Source: Actinobacillus sp. GY-402 (GTDB taxonomy: Bacteria; Pseudomonadota; Gammaproteobacteria; Enterobacterales; Pasteurellaceae). From it: a DNA stretch of 64,000 nt. Each line of letters opens with the position of its first letter. Within the stretch, counting starts at the first letter, position 1. The notes beneath the pieces are model-generated. The model was not told the DNA's origin. It searched no databases and worked only from the letters and a program-made list of their open reading frames with translations. Below are positions 42,677 to 51,210 of this stretch, piece after piece. The position numbers and the translations under genes are program-made. The stretch spans positions 930,001-994,000 of the forward strand of contig NZ_CP062137.1 of NCBI RefSeq assembly GCF_014843355.1. Reading direction: 5' to 3'.

Positions 42677-43747
42677 TTATTCTCCCCAACGTAATGCCGG
42701 CGTATTGACCGGTGCGTCCCACAACGCCAGGGTTTCGTCATCCGCTTTCAATAAGGTAATCGACACGCCCTGCATATCCAATGATGTGCAATAAGAACCG
42801 ATTAAATTGCGTTCGATTTTCAACCCGAACGCCGTCGCAATTTGTTCCAACTTATTATAAACGCCGTAAAGTTCGGACAGCGGCACCGACCCCAGATTGT
42901 TCACCAAAGCGATAACCCGATCTCCTTTTTGCAAAGCTTGTTTGCTGTCTTGCACTTCATTCCATTGCTGATTTTCCGCATCCCAACGACGCACGGTGCG
43001 TTGATAATCGCCGTGAGCAATTAGAGTATCAAACATTTGTTGCACGGTATTATCCAGATTGTCAAAAGTTCGACGTTCAATACCCGGTTCGCCGTGAATT
43101 CCCACTCCGAATTCCATTTCGTTTTCAGCCAGCGTAAAGGACGGTTTGCCCGCCGCTGGCACGGTGCACGCAGCTAACGCAATCCCGATGGAATGTCCGT
43201 TGTTATTTAATTTATAGCCTAACTCGGCAAGTTGTTGCAGGTTATAACCCTTATCCGCCGCCGCACCCAGCAATTTCTCCAGAATAACGGTATTGGCTAC
43301 GCCGCGGCGCCCTGCGGTATAAAGACTGTCTTTCACCGCCACATCATCGTCCACCAGCACCGTTGCCACTTTCACGCCGTTATCCGCTAACAATTCCGCC
43401 GCCGTTTCAAAATTCAACACGTCGCCGGTATAATTCTTAATCAGCAACAACACGCCTTCACCGCTGTCTACGTTTAATCCGCATTCAAACATTTGATCCG
43501 GCGTCGGTGAGGTAAAAATCGCGCCGGGACAAGCGCCGTCAAGCATTCCTTTTCCCACAAATCCTGCGTGCATCGGCTCGTGTCCGCTTCCGCCCCCGGA
43601 AATCAATGCCACTTTGCCGCTAACCGGCGCATCGGCGCGACGGACATAAACCGGCTCCGTATTCACAAGCAAATTCGGATGGGATTTGGCTAATCCCTGT
43701 AATTGTTCGTCCAGAACCGTTTCCACGGAATTAATGAGTTTTTTCAT
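42677..43747 (-). CDS. dhaK: Dihydroxyacetone kinase substrate-binding subunit DhaK
   Basis: Binds dihydroxyacetone covalently through a histidine hemiaminal. The 356 residues match E. coli DhaK. Signatures are SGGGSGHEPMHAGFVGKGML near the N-terminus and the catalytic histidine in FGVGIHGEPGIER. Product is DHAP for glycolysis. First gene of a PTS-dependent dhaKLM operon. No DhaR regulator or glycerol dehydrogenase gene is next to it. A CRP-like site lies 70-85 bases upstream. Confidence 0.96.
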   Translation of the reverse strand: MKKLINSVETVLDEQLQGLAKSHPNLLVNTEPVYVRRADAPVSGKVALISGGGSGHEPMHAGFVGKGMLDGACPGAIFTSPTPDQMFECGLNVDSGEGVLLLIKNYTGDVLNFETAAELLADNGVKVATVLVDDDVAVKDSLYTAGRRGVANTVILEKLLGAAADKGYNLQQLAELGYKLNNNGHSIGIALAACTVPAAGKPSFTLAENEMEFGVGIHGEPGIERRTFDNLDNTVQQMFDTLIAHGDYQRTVRRWDAENQQWNEVQDSKQALQKGDRVIALVNNLGSVPLSELYGVYNKLEQIATAFGLKIERNLIGSYCTSLDMQGVSITLLKADDETLALWDAPVNTPALRWGE

Positions 43748-43815
43748 AGCGCAATCCTTATTGTTGAATGATAATTTACATTATGGTTAATTTAACGGAA
43801 ACGGCTCAAAATTTT

Positions 43816-43831
43816 TGTTAGATAGATCACA
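43816..43831 (-). promoter_or_regulatory. CRP-like site upstream of dhaK
   Basis: On the minus strand TGTGA-N6-TAACA, nine of ten positions of the CRP half sites TGTGA and TCACA, inside the longer match TGTGATCTA. It lies between divergent dhaK and rimI. A weak -10 (CATAAT, 43780-43785) is downstream on the dhaK side. Catabolite control of dha genes would make sense; it is inferred. Confidence 0.55.
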
Positions 43832-43916
43832 AATTCAAAAAAATTTGAGTGAAAACGAAAATTTCCGTTTCGATAAAATTAAGGTAAACTACACACAATT
43901 TTTATCGATTGAGAAA

Positions 43917-44369
43917 ATGATGTCCGCTATTCATATCGAGCCTGTGAACGAATCCGAAATGGAAAGCCTGTATTCCATTGAAAGTGCCGCTCATTTAGTG
44001 CCCTGGTCGTTAGGCACGTTAAAAAACAATACGGGAAGCCGTTATCACAATCTGAAAATTCTCTCGGATGATCGGATTGCGGGCTTTGCCATTTGCCAAA
44101 CCGTGCTGGATGAAGCCACTTTGTTCAATATCGCCGTTCATCCGGATTTTCAGGGGCAAAAATTAGGTTATGCCTTGCTTAAGGCGTTAATGGAGCAATT
44201 ACGGGAAAAAGGCATTTTGACCCTGTGGTTAGAAGTGCGGGAAAGTAATCTCCGTGCGATAAAATTGTATGAAAAACTGCATTTCAACGAAGTGGACGTA
44301 CGCAGAAATTATTATCCGACCCCCGACGGCAAACGGGAAAATGCGATCATTATGGCGGCGTATTTGTAG
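43917..44369 (+). CDS. rimI: Ribosomal protein S18-alanine N-acetyltransferase RimI
   Basis: GNAT acetyltransferase for the N-terminus of ribosomal protein S18. The frame is open from 43815, but the ATG at 43917 (or the next codon at 43920) gives about 150 residues, the RimI size. The acetyl-CoA loop is NIAVHPDFQGQKLGYALL, and LWLEVRESNLRAIKLYEKLHF and the RNYYPTPDGKRENAI segment are RimI-like. Stands alone here; holD, its neighbour in several relatives, is not present. Confidence 0.9.
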   Translation: MMSAIHIEPVNESEMESLYSIESAAHLVPWSLGTLKNNTGSRYHNLKILSDDRIAGFAICQTVLDEATLFNIAVHPDFQGQKLGYALLKALMEQLREKGILTLWLEVRESNLRAIKLYEKLHFNEVDVRRNYYPTPDGKRENAIIMAAYL

Positions 44370-44390
44370 CCGTTATTTGTCATGAAGCAA

Positions 44391-44420
44391 AAAAATGCGG
44401 TCAAATTTGACCGCACTTTT
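44391..44420. terminator. USS palindrome between rimI and fabA
   Basis: AAAAATGCGGTCAAA (44391-44405) and TTTGACCGCACTTTT (44406-44420). It is a perfect palindrome except for one A/C mismatch where the left USS reads ATGCGGT instead of GTGCGGT. Serves convergent rimI and fabA. The identical sequence recurs at 56205-56234. Confidence 0.7.
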
Positions 44421-44436
44421 GTCTGTTTTAAACCAA

Positions 44437-44970
44437 TTAAAATGTTGACGTATCCTGGAACAAACCGACTTTCAAATCCGTCGCCGTATAAATCACTCGG
44501 CCGTCCACTTCCACTTCACCGTCCGCCACGCCCATGATTAACTTACGATTGATCACGCGTTTTAAATGAATGCGGTAAGTCACTTTTTTCGCAGTCGGCA
44601 ACACCTGACCGGTGAATTTCACTTCGCCTACGCCTAAAGCGCGACCTTTGCCTTCGCCGCCAATCCAGCCTAAATAGAAGCCCACCAACTGCCACATGGC
44701 ATCCAGCCCCAAGCAGCCCGGCATCACCGGATCGCCGATGAAATGACAATCAAAAAAGAATAAATCCGGTTTAATGTCTAATTCCGCTTCCACGTAACCT
44801 TTGCCGTAATTTCCGCCGGTTTCGTTCATTTCGACCACGCGATCCATCATCAGCATTGTTGGCGCCGGCAACTGCGGACCTTTCGGCCCGAATAATTCAC
44901 CGCGACCTGAGGCTAATAAATCTTCGTAAGTGTACGAGCTTTTGTGATTCGGTGTACAGGTGTTTGTCAT
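44437..44970 (-). CDS. fabA: 3-hydroxyacyl-[ACP] dehydratase/isomerase FabA
   Basis: Dehydrates 3-hydroxydecanoyl-ACP and isomerises the product, the branch point to unsaturated fatty acids. The ATG at 44970 ([10 protein letters not shown]) is preceded by AGGGAAAA; the open frame runs 15 codons further upstream without support. The 177 residues carry catalytic His76 in [12 protein letters not shown] and Asp90 in LGLDAMWQ. It follows the lonB-like gene as in E. coli (ycbZ-fabA). Confidence 0.97.
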   Translation of the reverse strand: MTNTCTPNHKSSYTYEDLLASGRGELFGPKGPQLPAPTMLMMDRVVEMNETGGNYGKGYVEAELDIKPDLFFFDCHFIGDPVMPGCLGLDAMWQLVGFYLGWIGGEGKGRALGVGEVKFTGQVLPTAKKVTYRIHLKRVINRKLIMGVADGEVEVDGRVIYTATDLKVGLFQDTSTF

Positions 44971-45093
44971 TTCAATTTTCCCTAATAACAGATAAATAAA
45001 GGATACGCCTTGCATATCGTAACGGCGGCATTCTAACAGAGTCCCTCAAAAATAAAAATAGCTAACACGTGTACGCTGAATTGGTCTAACCAG

Positions 45094-46875
45094 TTACTTT
45101 TTACCCAATAATGCGCGCCACAAGCTAAACCGCGGAGAATCCGCATGTAATTCAATACGTTGGTGAATTAAACGCGCTAACGGCTGCTCGTCTTCCGTAT
45201 AAATTTTATCCGGTTCTTCCACCAAATCCCGCGCAAATAAAATTTTACCGGTCTGATGAACGTCTTCCACCGCCCAAATAAAAAACTGCTGATTTTTGAC
45301 CGCACTTTGCACGGATTCGCTTAAACTCAGCTGATTAATTGTCGCCGCCGGAATAATGACGCCTTGTTTTCCCGTTAAGCCGCGACGTTCGCAAATAGTG
45401 AAAAAGCCTTCAATTTTATCGTTTACGCCGCCTACCGCATGAACCAGACCGAATTGATCAATAGTACCGGTGATGGCGATCGATTGCGGAATAGCCACAT
45501 CGGACAACGCACTGGTTAACACACAAAATGCCGCCAGAGACGCACTGTCGCCGTTAATTTCGCCGTAAGATTGTTCAAACACCAGAGAAGCGGAAAAAGG
45601 CAATTGCGACGGCAACTGTAATATGCCGGCAAGACAACTTTCCGCAATCAGCATGCCTTTGCCGTGAAGATTGCCCGCCAGTTCGCTTTTGCGTTCCACA
45701 TCAATGATTTCACCGTCACCGAATTTGACTAAACAGCTTATGCGCGAAGGCTCGCCGAAGGATAACGGCGCACCGGCATAATCCACCACGGACAAACCGT
45801 TAACCTGCCCGACTTCCTCGCCTTCCGTGGGAATGTAAACCTGCTCGTGCAAAATATCCGCATAGGCTTGTTCGCGCAAAAATCCCTGCTGATATTGAGT
45901 TTGCTGAAAAACTCGTTCAAAATCTCCCGCACTTATGCCTTTGTCGCCGGTATTTTTATGCGACAATCCGGCTTTCGTCAGCCAATTTTTCAGCATGGTC
46001 GGCGAAATATTGATCAGCTGACGATCTTCGCTTTCCCGCACCAATAACTGATAAAGCTTAATGAGCCCCGCCATATCGGGAACCGGCAAATGCTGCGAAA
46101 CGGCAAAATCCCGCACATATTTCGCCCATTGACAATGCGCCGTTTCGTCTTCCATGGCGAAATAACTTTCGATTTCCGCATAATCCGCAAATCGGAACAA
46201 ATCCGGTTCCAGCTCCGAAAACACGGCTAAATCCTCGCGCTGACCCAACAAAATGACTTTCAGCGACAACGGATAACTTGGAATCTCACAAGGCAGCGGT
46301 TTAAACGGATGAGCGGAATACCAATCAAACATTTGCGTCTGCAGAATTTGTTTCAGGCGTTGCCACAATTCAAATTTATCTAACAAGGCTGCCAGATTGA
46401 GAATCAACACACCGCCGTTCAGCTCGTGCACCAATCCCGCATTTAACTGAATATCCTTGGACATAGGATGAACCCGAATGGCGCCCAATAACCGGTTTTG
46501 ATCAAAATACAAAGCGGAACCGACGGATTTTTTCGCCGCAAAATTATCCTGCGTCGATTGCGCCGGTTCTGCATGCAGGCGGGCAAAAGAAAAGCTGTCC
46601 GCCTGTTCTATGACATAATTTACACCGTGAATTTTCTCACCATCGTCAGAAAACGAATGAGCACCAATAAACCGTTCCAATAACGGCATGTATTCCGCCT
46701 GATCATCCGCTTTCAGCACCAGTAAAGTGCGGTCGGAATTTTGCAAGAATTGCGAAAGCGCCGAACTGACGCGGGGCTGCAAATCAAAAAATGTGACGTT
46801 GTCTTGAGGCAGTTTATCAATGCATAAAGACGGCGTTAAATCTTGCCAGTTCAGGGCTTGTTCAAATCGGTTCAC
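45094..46875 (-). CDS. Lon-related protease (YcbZ/LonB-like)
   Basis: A 593-residue protein with a C-terminal S16 Lon protease domain. The catalytic serine is in GEINGDSASLAAFCVL and the lysine in HAVGGVNDKIEGFF. The N-terminal half replaces the canonical AAA+ module with a degenerate one: no intact Walker A was found. It starts with GTG at 46875 after AAGAGAA. The matP / lonB-like / fabA arrangement is the same as in E. coli (matP-ycbZ-fabA). A USS core lies near 46722. Confidence 0.88.
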   Translation of the reverse strand: MNRFEQALNWQDLTPSLCIDKLPQDNVTFFDLQPRVSSALSQFLQNSDRTLLVLKADDQAEYMPLLERFIGAHSFSDDGEKIHGVNYVIEQADSFSFARLHAEPAQSTQDNFAAKKSVGSALYFDQNRLLGAIRVHPMSKDIQLNAGLVHELNGGVLILNLAALLDKFELWQRLKQILQTQMFDWYSAHPFKPLPCEIPSYPLSLKVILLGQREDLAVFSELEPDLFRFADYAEIESYFAMEDETAHCQWAKYVRDFAVSQHLPVPDMAGLIKLYQLLVRESEDRQLINISPTMLKNWLTKAGLSHKNTGDKGISAGDFERVFQQTQYQQGFLREQAYADILHEQVYIPTEGEEVGQVNGLSVVDYAGAPLSFGEPSRISCLVKFGDGEIIDVERKSELAGNLHGKGMLIAESCLAGILQLPSQLPFSASLVFEQSYGEINGDSASLAAFCVLTSALSDVAIPQSIAITGTIDQFGLVHAVGGVNDKIEGFFTICERRGLTGKQGVIIPAATINQLSLSESVQSAVKNQQFFIWAVEDVHQTGKILFARDLVEEPDKIYTEDEQPLARLIHQRIELHADSPRFSLWRALLGKK

Positions 46876-47010
46876 GTGAGTTCTCTTGTGCTGAATTTTA
46901 TTGATTGCGCATTATCGCACACATTCCGCCCGCCGTCTAAAAATGACTGGCATATTTTCCCGAAAACCGGTATATTTATCGCAGTTACCACGTCACGAAA
47001 GGGACGAAAA

Positions 47011-47460
47011 ATGAAATATCAAAAACTAAAAAACCAGGAAGCGCAATGGAAATGGCGCTATCTCATCAAAAAAAGCCGGGACGGCGAAGCGATTACCCGT
47101 TATGAAGAACGCAGCCTGGCGGACGCCAAAGTAAAGGAATTGCTGGATGCGCAGAATTATCCCGAACAAATTGAAAGCTGGATTGCCGAAAATATGGCGG
47201 AAAATCTGGTGATCAAGCTGGATCAGGCGATTCGTGCCCGCCGTAAACGTTTCTTCAACGCAGAAAAACAGTCCACGAAGAAAAAATCCATCGATTTGGA
47301 ATACGGCGTTTGGTCGCGCTTGTCTAAATATTCCCGCAAAATGAATATGACGTTGTCGGAAACCATTTCTTATATGATTGACGAGCGTGAAAGCAAAGCG
47401 CTCTACGAATCTCAAATGTCCGCCATGAAAGCCGGTTTAAAAGATTTGTTGAAAAAATAA
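47011..47460 (+). CDS. matP: Macrodomain Ter protein MatP
   Basis: Binds matS sites and organises the replication terminus region, and is known to exclude MukBEF from it. The ATG at 47011 (MKYQKLKNQEAQWKW) has a GGGACGA site and gives 149 residues, the family size. The upstream open frame reaches into the divergent lonB-like gene and is rejected. A basic helical N-terminal region (EAITRYEERS) is followed by the ribbon-helix-helix DNA-binding part (KKKSIDLEYGVWSRLSKYSR) and a C-terminal coiled coil. Both MatP and all MukBEF genes are in this window. Confidence 0.95.
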   Translation: MKYQKLKNQEAQWKWRYLIKKSRDGEAITRYEERSLADAKVKELLDAQNYPEQIESWIAENMAENLVIKLDQAIRARRKRFFNAEKQSTKKKSIDLEYGVWSRLSKYSRKMNMTLSETISYMIDERESKALYESQMSAMKAGLKDLLKK

Positions 47461-47483
47461 ATCCTCAGTTTTACGCTGAGGAT
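47461..47483 (+). terminator. Terminator after matP
   Basis: ATCCTCAG (47461-47468) and CTGAGGAT (47476-47483), seven-base loop, then TTTAGTATT; it begins right after the stop codon. Confidence 0.75.
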
Positions 47484-47512
47484 TTTAGTATTCGGGTTAA
47501 TATAAATACGAA

Positions 47513-48295
47513 CTAATCGCGCGGCAACCATTTGTTGATGGTAGCGTCCAATTCACCGGATTGACGTTCCAAATGGAAGAATTGATCCACATATTCTTTA
47601 AAACGAAAATCCCCGTTCGGGACAATCCAACCGTTTTGCGCCGGTTTTAACGGTTTGTCCGGATTGACTCCGCACAACACGCCTTTATGCTCGTGAGATT
47701 TCACAATGGCTTCTGCCGCTTCCGTCACGAAAACATCGGCTTTTTTATCGATAATTTGCTGGAAAATCGTCAGATTTTCAGGATTCATAGTTAAATTCGC
47801 TTTGGTCAGCACCGTGCGCGCATAATTTTCGTTACTGCCGCCAGGATTTGCTACGATTCTGACTTCCGGACGATTAATTTGTTCCACCGTTTGATATTTA
47901 TCCACATCTTCACAACGAACCAGCGGAGTTTTACCGTTGGTAAAATACGGCTCGGAAAATAACGCTTTTTGCTGGCGCGCCAGGGTAATGGAAATCCCGC
48001 CGACACCGATGTCGCATTTGCCTGCGGTGAAATCATCCATTAACGTTTTCCAGGTGGTTTTTACAATGGTAACCTTGGCATCCAGACTTGCCGCCAGTTT
48101 GTCGATGAGATCGTTATCAATCCCTTCAAATTTGCCGTTATTATCAAAACTGAAGGGTTTGTAATCCCCCGGCGAACACACTTTAATTTCTTTGGTCTTA
48201 AGAATTTTGCTCAATGTATCCGGCGAGGAACTCTCCGCTTGAGCGGAAGCCGCCAAAAGTGCGGTCAAAAAAACAGCTAAAATGGATTTTTTCAT
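47513..48295 (-). CDS. PheC-like cyclohexadienyl dehydratase or solute-binding protein
   Basis: A 260-residue exported protein of the family 3 solute-binding fold. The ATG at 48295 opens a Sec signal peptide (MKKSILAVFLTALLAASAQA). The open frame runs 40 codons further upstream but would cover the mltB terminator. The mature part (GDYKPFSFDNNGKFEGIDND, DIGVGGISITLARQQKA, NPGGSNENYAR, TIFQQIIDKKADVFVTEAAE) is strikingly like the periplasmic cyclohexadienyl dehydratase PheC, which makes phenylpyruvate. No ABC permease or ATPase gene is near, which favours an enzyme. A plain amino-acid binding protein remains possible. Confidence 0.75.
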   Translation of the reverse strand: MKKSILAVFLTALLAASAQAESSSPDTLSKILKTKEIKVCSPGDYKPFSFDNNGKFEGIDNDLIDKLAASLDAKVTIVKTTWKTLMDDFTAGKCDIGVGGISITLARQQKALFSEPYFTNGKTPLVRCEDVDKYQTVEQINRPEVRIVANPGGSNENYARTVLTKANLTMNPENLTIFQQIIDKKADVFVTEAAEAIVKSHEHKGVLCGVNPDKPLKPAQNGWIVPNGDFRFKEYVDQFFHLERQSGELDATINKWLPRD

Positions 48296-48345
48296 AATGG
48301 TATCCTTATCGGTCGTGTTGAATATTGTTTGATAAAAATAAAAAA

Positions 48346-48372
48346 GGAGTTCAGGCATAATACCCGAACTCC
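48346..48372 (-). terminator. Terminator after the mltB-like gene
   Basis: GGAGTTC (48346-48352) and GAACTCC (48366-48372); on the minus strand followed by TTTTTTATTTTT, right after the stop codon. Confidence 0.75.
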
Positions 48373-48380
48373 GAATTAAA

Positions 48381-49514
48381 TTACAAGCCTGTTGCCGCCT
48401 TGATGCGATCGGCAAACATTCCGACGCTTAACGCATAATAACTGGAGCGGTTCCAGTCTAAAATCGTACGGAAATTATTCGTGACTAAAAATGCCCTGCC
48501 CACTTCCTTATCCGGACGCACCAACCACAAATCCGTTGAGGCTAACGCATTGGTTCGCGCCGCGTTAAATCCGTTGATATTCACGCCCATGCTCTGCCAT
48601 TGACTTAATGAACGGGCTTTGCCTTTTTCCGTGCCGGCAAGAGATAAATCCAGCGGCTGACTTAATGTGACTTCAACGCCCCAAGGCAAATTGCTGTCCC
48701 AGCCGACGCTGTGAAGATAATTGGCAATGGAAGCAAACACATCGTATTCGTTACTCCAAATATCTTTCATGCCGTCACCGTCGCCGTCTGCGGCATAATT
48801 CAGATACGAACTCGGCATAAATTGGGTTTGTCCCATGGCTCCCGCCCAAGACCCCTGCATTTGCGCGCGGTTCAGATGACCGGCTTCCAGCATTTTCATG
48901 GCGTTAATAAATTCTTTGCCGAACAGATTTTCACGACGTCCGTCAAAAGCTAAAGTAGCCAGCACGGAAAGCACGTCATAATCGCCCTGATAATAACCGA
49001 AGCTGCTTTCCATACCCCACAACGCTAACAAATATTCCTGTGGCACGCCGTATTGACGGCTGGCGTTTTGCAGCTGGGTGCGAACGTCCCAGTAATTTTC
49101 TTCCGCTTTATCCACTTTGGCCCGGGTTAAATGTTTTGCAATATAATTGGTGACGCCGTTGGGATTCGGCGGCAAAGGCGGTTGGTTTTTACGGCGTTCC
49201 GCCAGTCCCGCCTGCTTTTGATCCAAACGTACGGCGGCATCAATATAGCGAATATTGTTCTGCTGGCTTAGGACGGCTTTGGACACACCCTGCCCCGCCG
49301 CTTTTCGTTTTAAGAAAACCACGTAATCATTGAAGTTATCGAGAGTACGCGGCGCGTTATAGGTTGCGTCCGCGCCTAACGGCGATAAATCCGCCTGAAC
49401 CATACCGGCGTTACCGTTTGCAGAATGAACGGTTTTAGGATTCGAAGAACCGGAAGAACAGCCGGCAATAACCACACCGGTTAAAAGTGCGGTCAATTTT
49501 AACAACGTTTTCAT
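48381..49514 (-). CDS. mltB: Lytic murein transglycosylase, MltB type
   Basis: Outer-membrane lipoprotein that cleaves peptidoglycan strands to 1,6-anhydromuropeptides. The 377 residues start with a signal peptide and lipobox VIAGC (Cys19). The SLT_2 domain carries the catalytic glutamate in LLALWGMESSFGYYQGDYD, followed by AGAMGQTQFMPSSYLNYAADGDGDG, which is characteristic of MltB. It ends the run that starts with the polysaccharide genes, 2 bases downstream of the first glycosyltransferase, so it may be co-transcribed with them. A USS core lies near 49485. Confidence 0.92.
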   Translation of the reverse strand: MKTLLKLTALLTGVVIAGCSSGSSNPKTVHSANGNAGMVQADLSPLGADATYNAPRTLDNFNDYVVFLKRKAAGQGVSKAVLSQQNNIRYIDAAVRLDQKQAGLAERRKNQPPLPPNPNGVTNYIAKHLTRAKVDKAEENYWDVRTQLQNASRQYGVPQEYLLALWGMESSFGYYQGDYDVLSVLATLAFDGRRENLFGKEFINAMKMLEAGHLNRAQMQGSWAGAMGQTQFMPSSYLNYAADGDGDGMKDIWSNEYDVFASIANYLHSVGWDSNLPWGVEVTLSQPLDLSLAGTEKGKARSLSQWQSMGVNINGFNAARTNALASTDLWLVRPDKEVGRAFLVTNNFRTILDWNRSSYYALSVGMFADRIKAATGL

Positions 49515-49516
49515 TT

Positions 49517-50332
49517 TTACTTTCTCATTAATTTATATAGCATTTTAACAACGGAAACCGGCATTAAACGCGGTAAAGTTCGGGCAAGGAACGTCATAAA
49601 ACCGCTGACGGCACCTTGGATTTTTAGCCGTTGCTTCAACCGATACAGCTTCCATTCGCTTTTCGCGTAAACCCAACCGCGCCGGCGGCTGAACATCGCG
49701 TTGCCCGCCGTGCGAGCCAATAACAATACGTCGGGCAGATTTCCGACTTTATGACCCGTGGCAATAATGCGGTTCCACAAATTGTAATCTTCCAGGAACA
49801 TATGATGCTGATAGCCGCCCACTTCCTGCAATAACGATTTTTTATAGGCTACCGTCATATGGTTAAAAGGCGAACGCATTTGGTTGAATTTCACAATATC
49901 CCGATATTCCGTCGGCACGCGACGTTCGGCGATAATGACGTTAGGATCTTCATCAAACTCGGCAATTTGCGTGCTGAACATGACGACGTCAGGATGTTGT
50001 TCGATATATTCCACTTGTTTGGCGAAACGTTCCGGTTTGCAAATGTCATCCGTGTCCATGCGGAACAGCCACTCGTTGCGGGCCGCCTTAATCCCTTCGT
50101 TTAAGGCTTTTCCCAGGCCGACATTATGCGCCAGCGGCACGGTTTTTAACGGCAATTTAGTCTGAAACTCGTCCAACACCTTTTCCAATTCGGCGGTAAT
50201 CGGCCCGTCCAAGACTAAAATAATTTCATCCGCCGGCACGGTTTGATCCGCTAAACTTTGCAGGCTGGCGCGTAAATATTCGGGTTTTTCCTTAAAATAT
50301 AAGGACATCAAAACAGAAAATTTCATATTCAT
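49517..50332 (-). CDS. Glycosyltransferase family 2 (AmsE-like)
   Basis: A 271-residue inverting glycosyltransferase with a GT-A fold. The nucleotide-sugar binding start is FSVLMSLYFKEKPEYLRASL, and the acidic metal motif is RMDTDDICKPERF. Its closest style is AmsE and related capsule/exopolysaccharide transferases. The C-terminus is basic with hydrophobic patches, suggesting membrane association. Its ATG overlaps the stop of the next upstream transferase by four bases. Sugar donor and acceptor cannot be told. Confidence 0.85.
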   Translation of the reverse strand: MNMKFSVLMSLYFKEKPEYLRASLQSLADQTVPADEIILVLDGPITAELEKVLDEFQTKLPLKTVPLAHNVGLGKALNEGIKAARNEWLFRMDTDDICKPERFAKQVEYIEQHPDVVMFSTQIAEFDEDPNVIIAERRVPTEYRDIVKFNQMRSPFNHMTVAYKKSLLQEVGGYQHHMFLEDYNLWNRIIATGHKVGNLPDVLLLARTAGNAMFSRRRGWVYAKSEWKLYRLKQRLKIQGAVSGFMTFLARTLPRLMPVSVVKMLYKLMRK

Positions 50333-51210
50333 ACAAATCTTTTTAAGTTAATCGCCAGCTTAGGCGAAATAAATGTCACGACGGCAATCACCAAATGCTT
50401 TAAACTGCGGCTTAATTTGAACATGTCGAAATAATAACCCGCCGCCTTGCGGGATAAATTCATCGCATTCGGATACGCCAGCATATACAGCGAATTCAGC
50501 TTGAAATTGTGCGCTTGCTGCGGCGTTTTCACATATCGGCGGCAAATCGCTTCAATGGCTTTTTCCGTGTTTTCGGTATTGGTGGAAACGCTGGAACGTT
50601 TGGTATGAAAGGCGCATAAACTCAGCGGTTCGTCCACATACAACGCGTTCAAATCGCTATCGGACACCAATTTCAGCACAAAATCATAATCTTCCAGCGA
50701 TTTCAAATCCGTCGATAAACCGCCTAACCGAAAAAAGAAGTCTTTTTTGATAGCCATCATCGGCATTCCGCCGATTTTGTTCGCAAGCAGCATATTTTCC
50801 AGGCTCAGCGAATCCGGCTGAAACGGCTTGGTGACATAGCTGAAACCTTCGTTCACCATCTCACATTTTGCCGGATGATAAACGAAGTTTGCCGTAGGAT
50901 TTTCCGTAATGCGCTCGGCTAAAATTTCGCATTTCCGGTCGTCGAAACGATCGTCGTCATCTAAAAATAACAGCCAATCGTGCTGCGCATTTTCCGCACC
51001 GATATTACGGCTTTTCGCCGGCCCGCCATTCTGCGCATTACGAATCAGCTTCACCGGAAAAGCAAAAGTGCGGTCAATTTTTATCACGTTTTTTGAACAG
51101 TCATCCACCACAATCACTTCAAAATTTTTTACCGTCTGATTTTCCAGACTCGCCAATAAGGCATTCACTTGTGCGTTTCGGTTATAAGACGGAACAATGA
51201 TACTAAACAT
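50329..51210 (-). CDS. Glycosyltransferase family 2
   Basis: A 293-residue GT-A transferase. It starts [20 protein letters not shown], the classic family 2 opening, with the DxD-type metal site in WLLFLDDDDRFDDRK and the acceptor-site LEDYDFVLKL. Overlaps the polymerase-like gene by one base (TGATG) and the downstream transferase by four. Donor sugar unknown. A USS core lies near 51066. Confidence 0.86.
   Translation of the reverse strand: MFSIIVPSYNRNAQVNALLASLENQTVKNFEVIVVDDCSKNVIKIDRTFAFPVKLIRNAQNGGPAKSRNIGAENAQHDWLLFLDDDDRFDDRKCEILAERITENPTANFVYHPAKCEMVNEGFSYVTKPFQPDSLSLENMLLANKIGGMPMMAIKKDFFFRLGGLSTDLKSLEDYDFVLKLVSDSDLNALYVDEPLSLCAFHTKRSSVSTNTENTEKAIEAICRRYVKTPQQAHNFKLNSLYMLAYPNAMNLSRKAAGYYFDMFKLSRSLKHLVIAVVTFISPKLAINLKRFV

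Noticed and set aside
47513..48295. Annotation as a component of an amino-acid ABC importer
   Set aside because: No permease or ATPase gene is nearby and the sequence favours PheC. Kept only as an alternative.
48296..48415. 40-codon N-terminal extension of the PheC-like protein
   Set aside because: It would run through the terminator of the mltB-like gene and place a long tail before a clear signal peptide. The ATG at 48295 is better.
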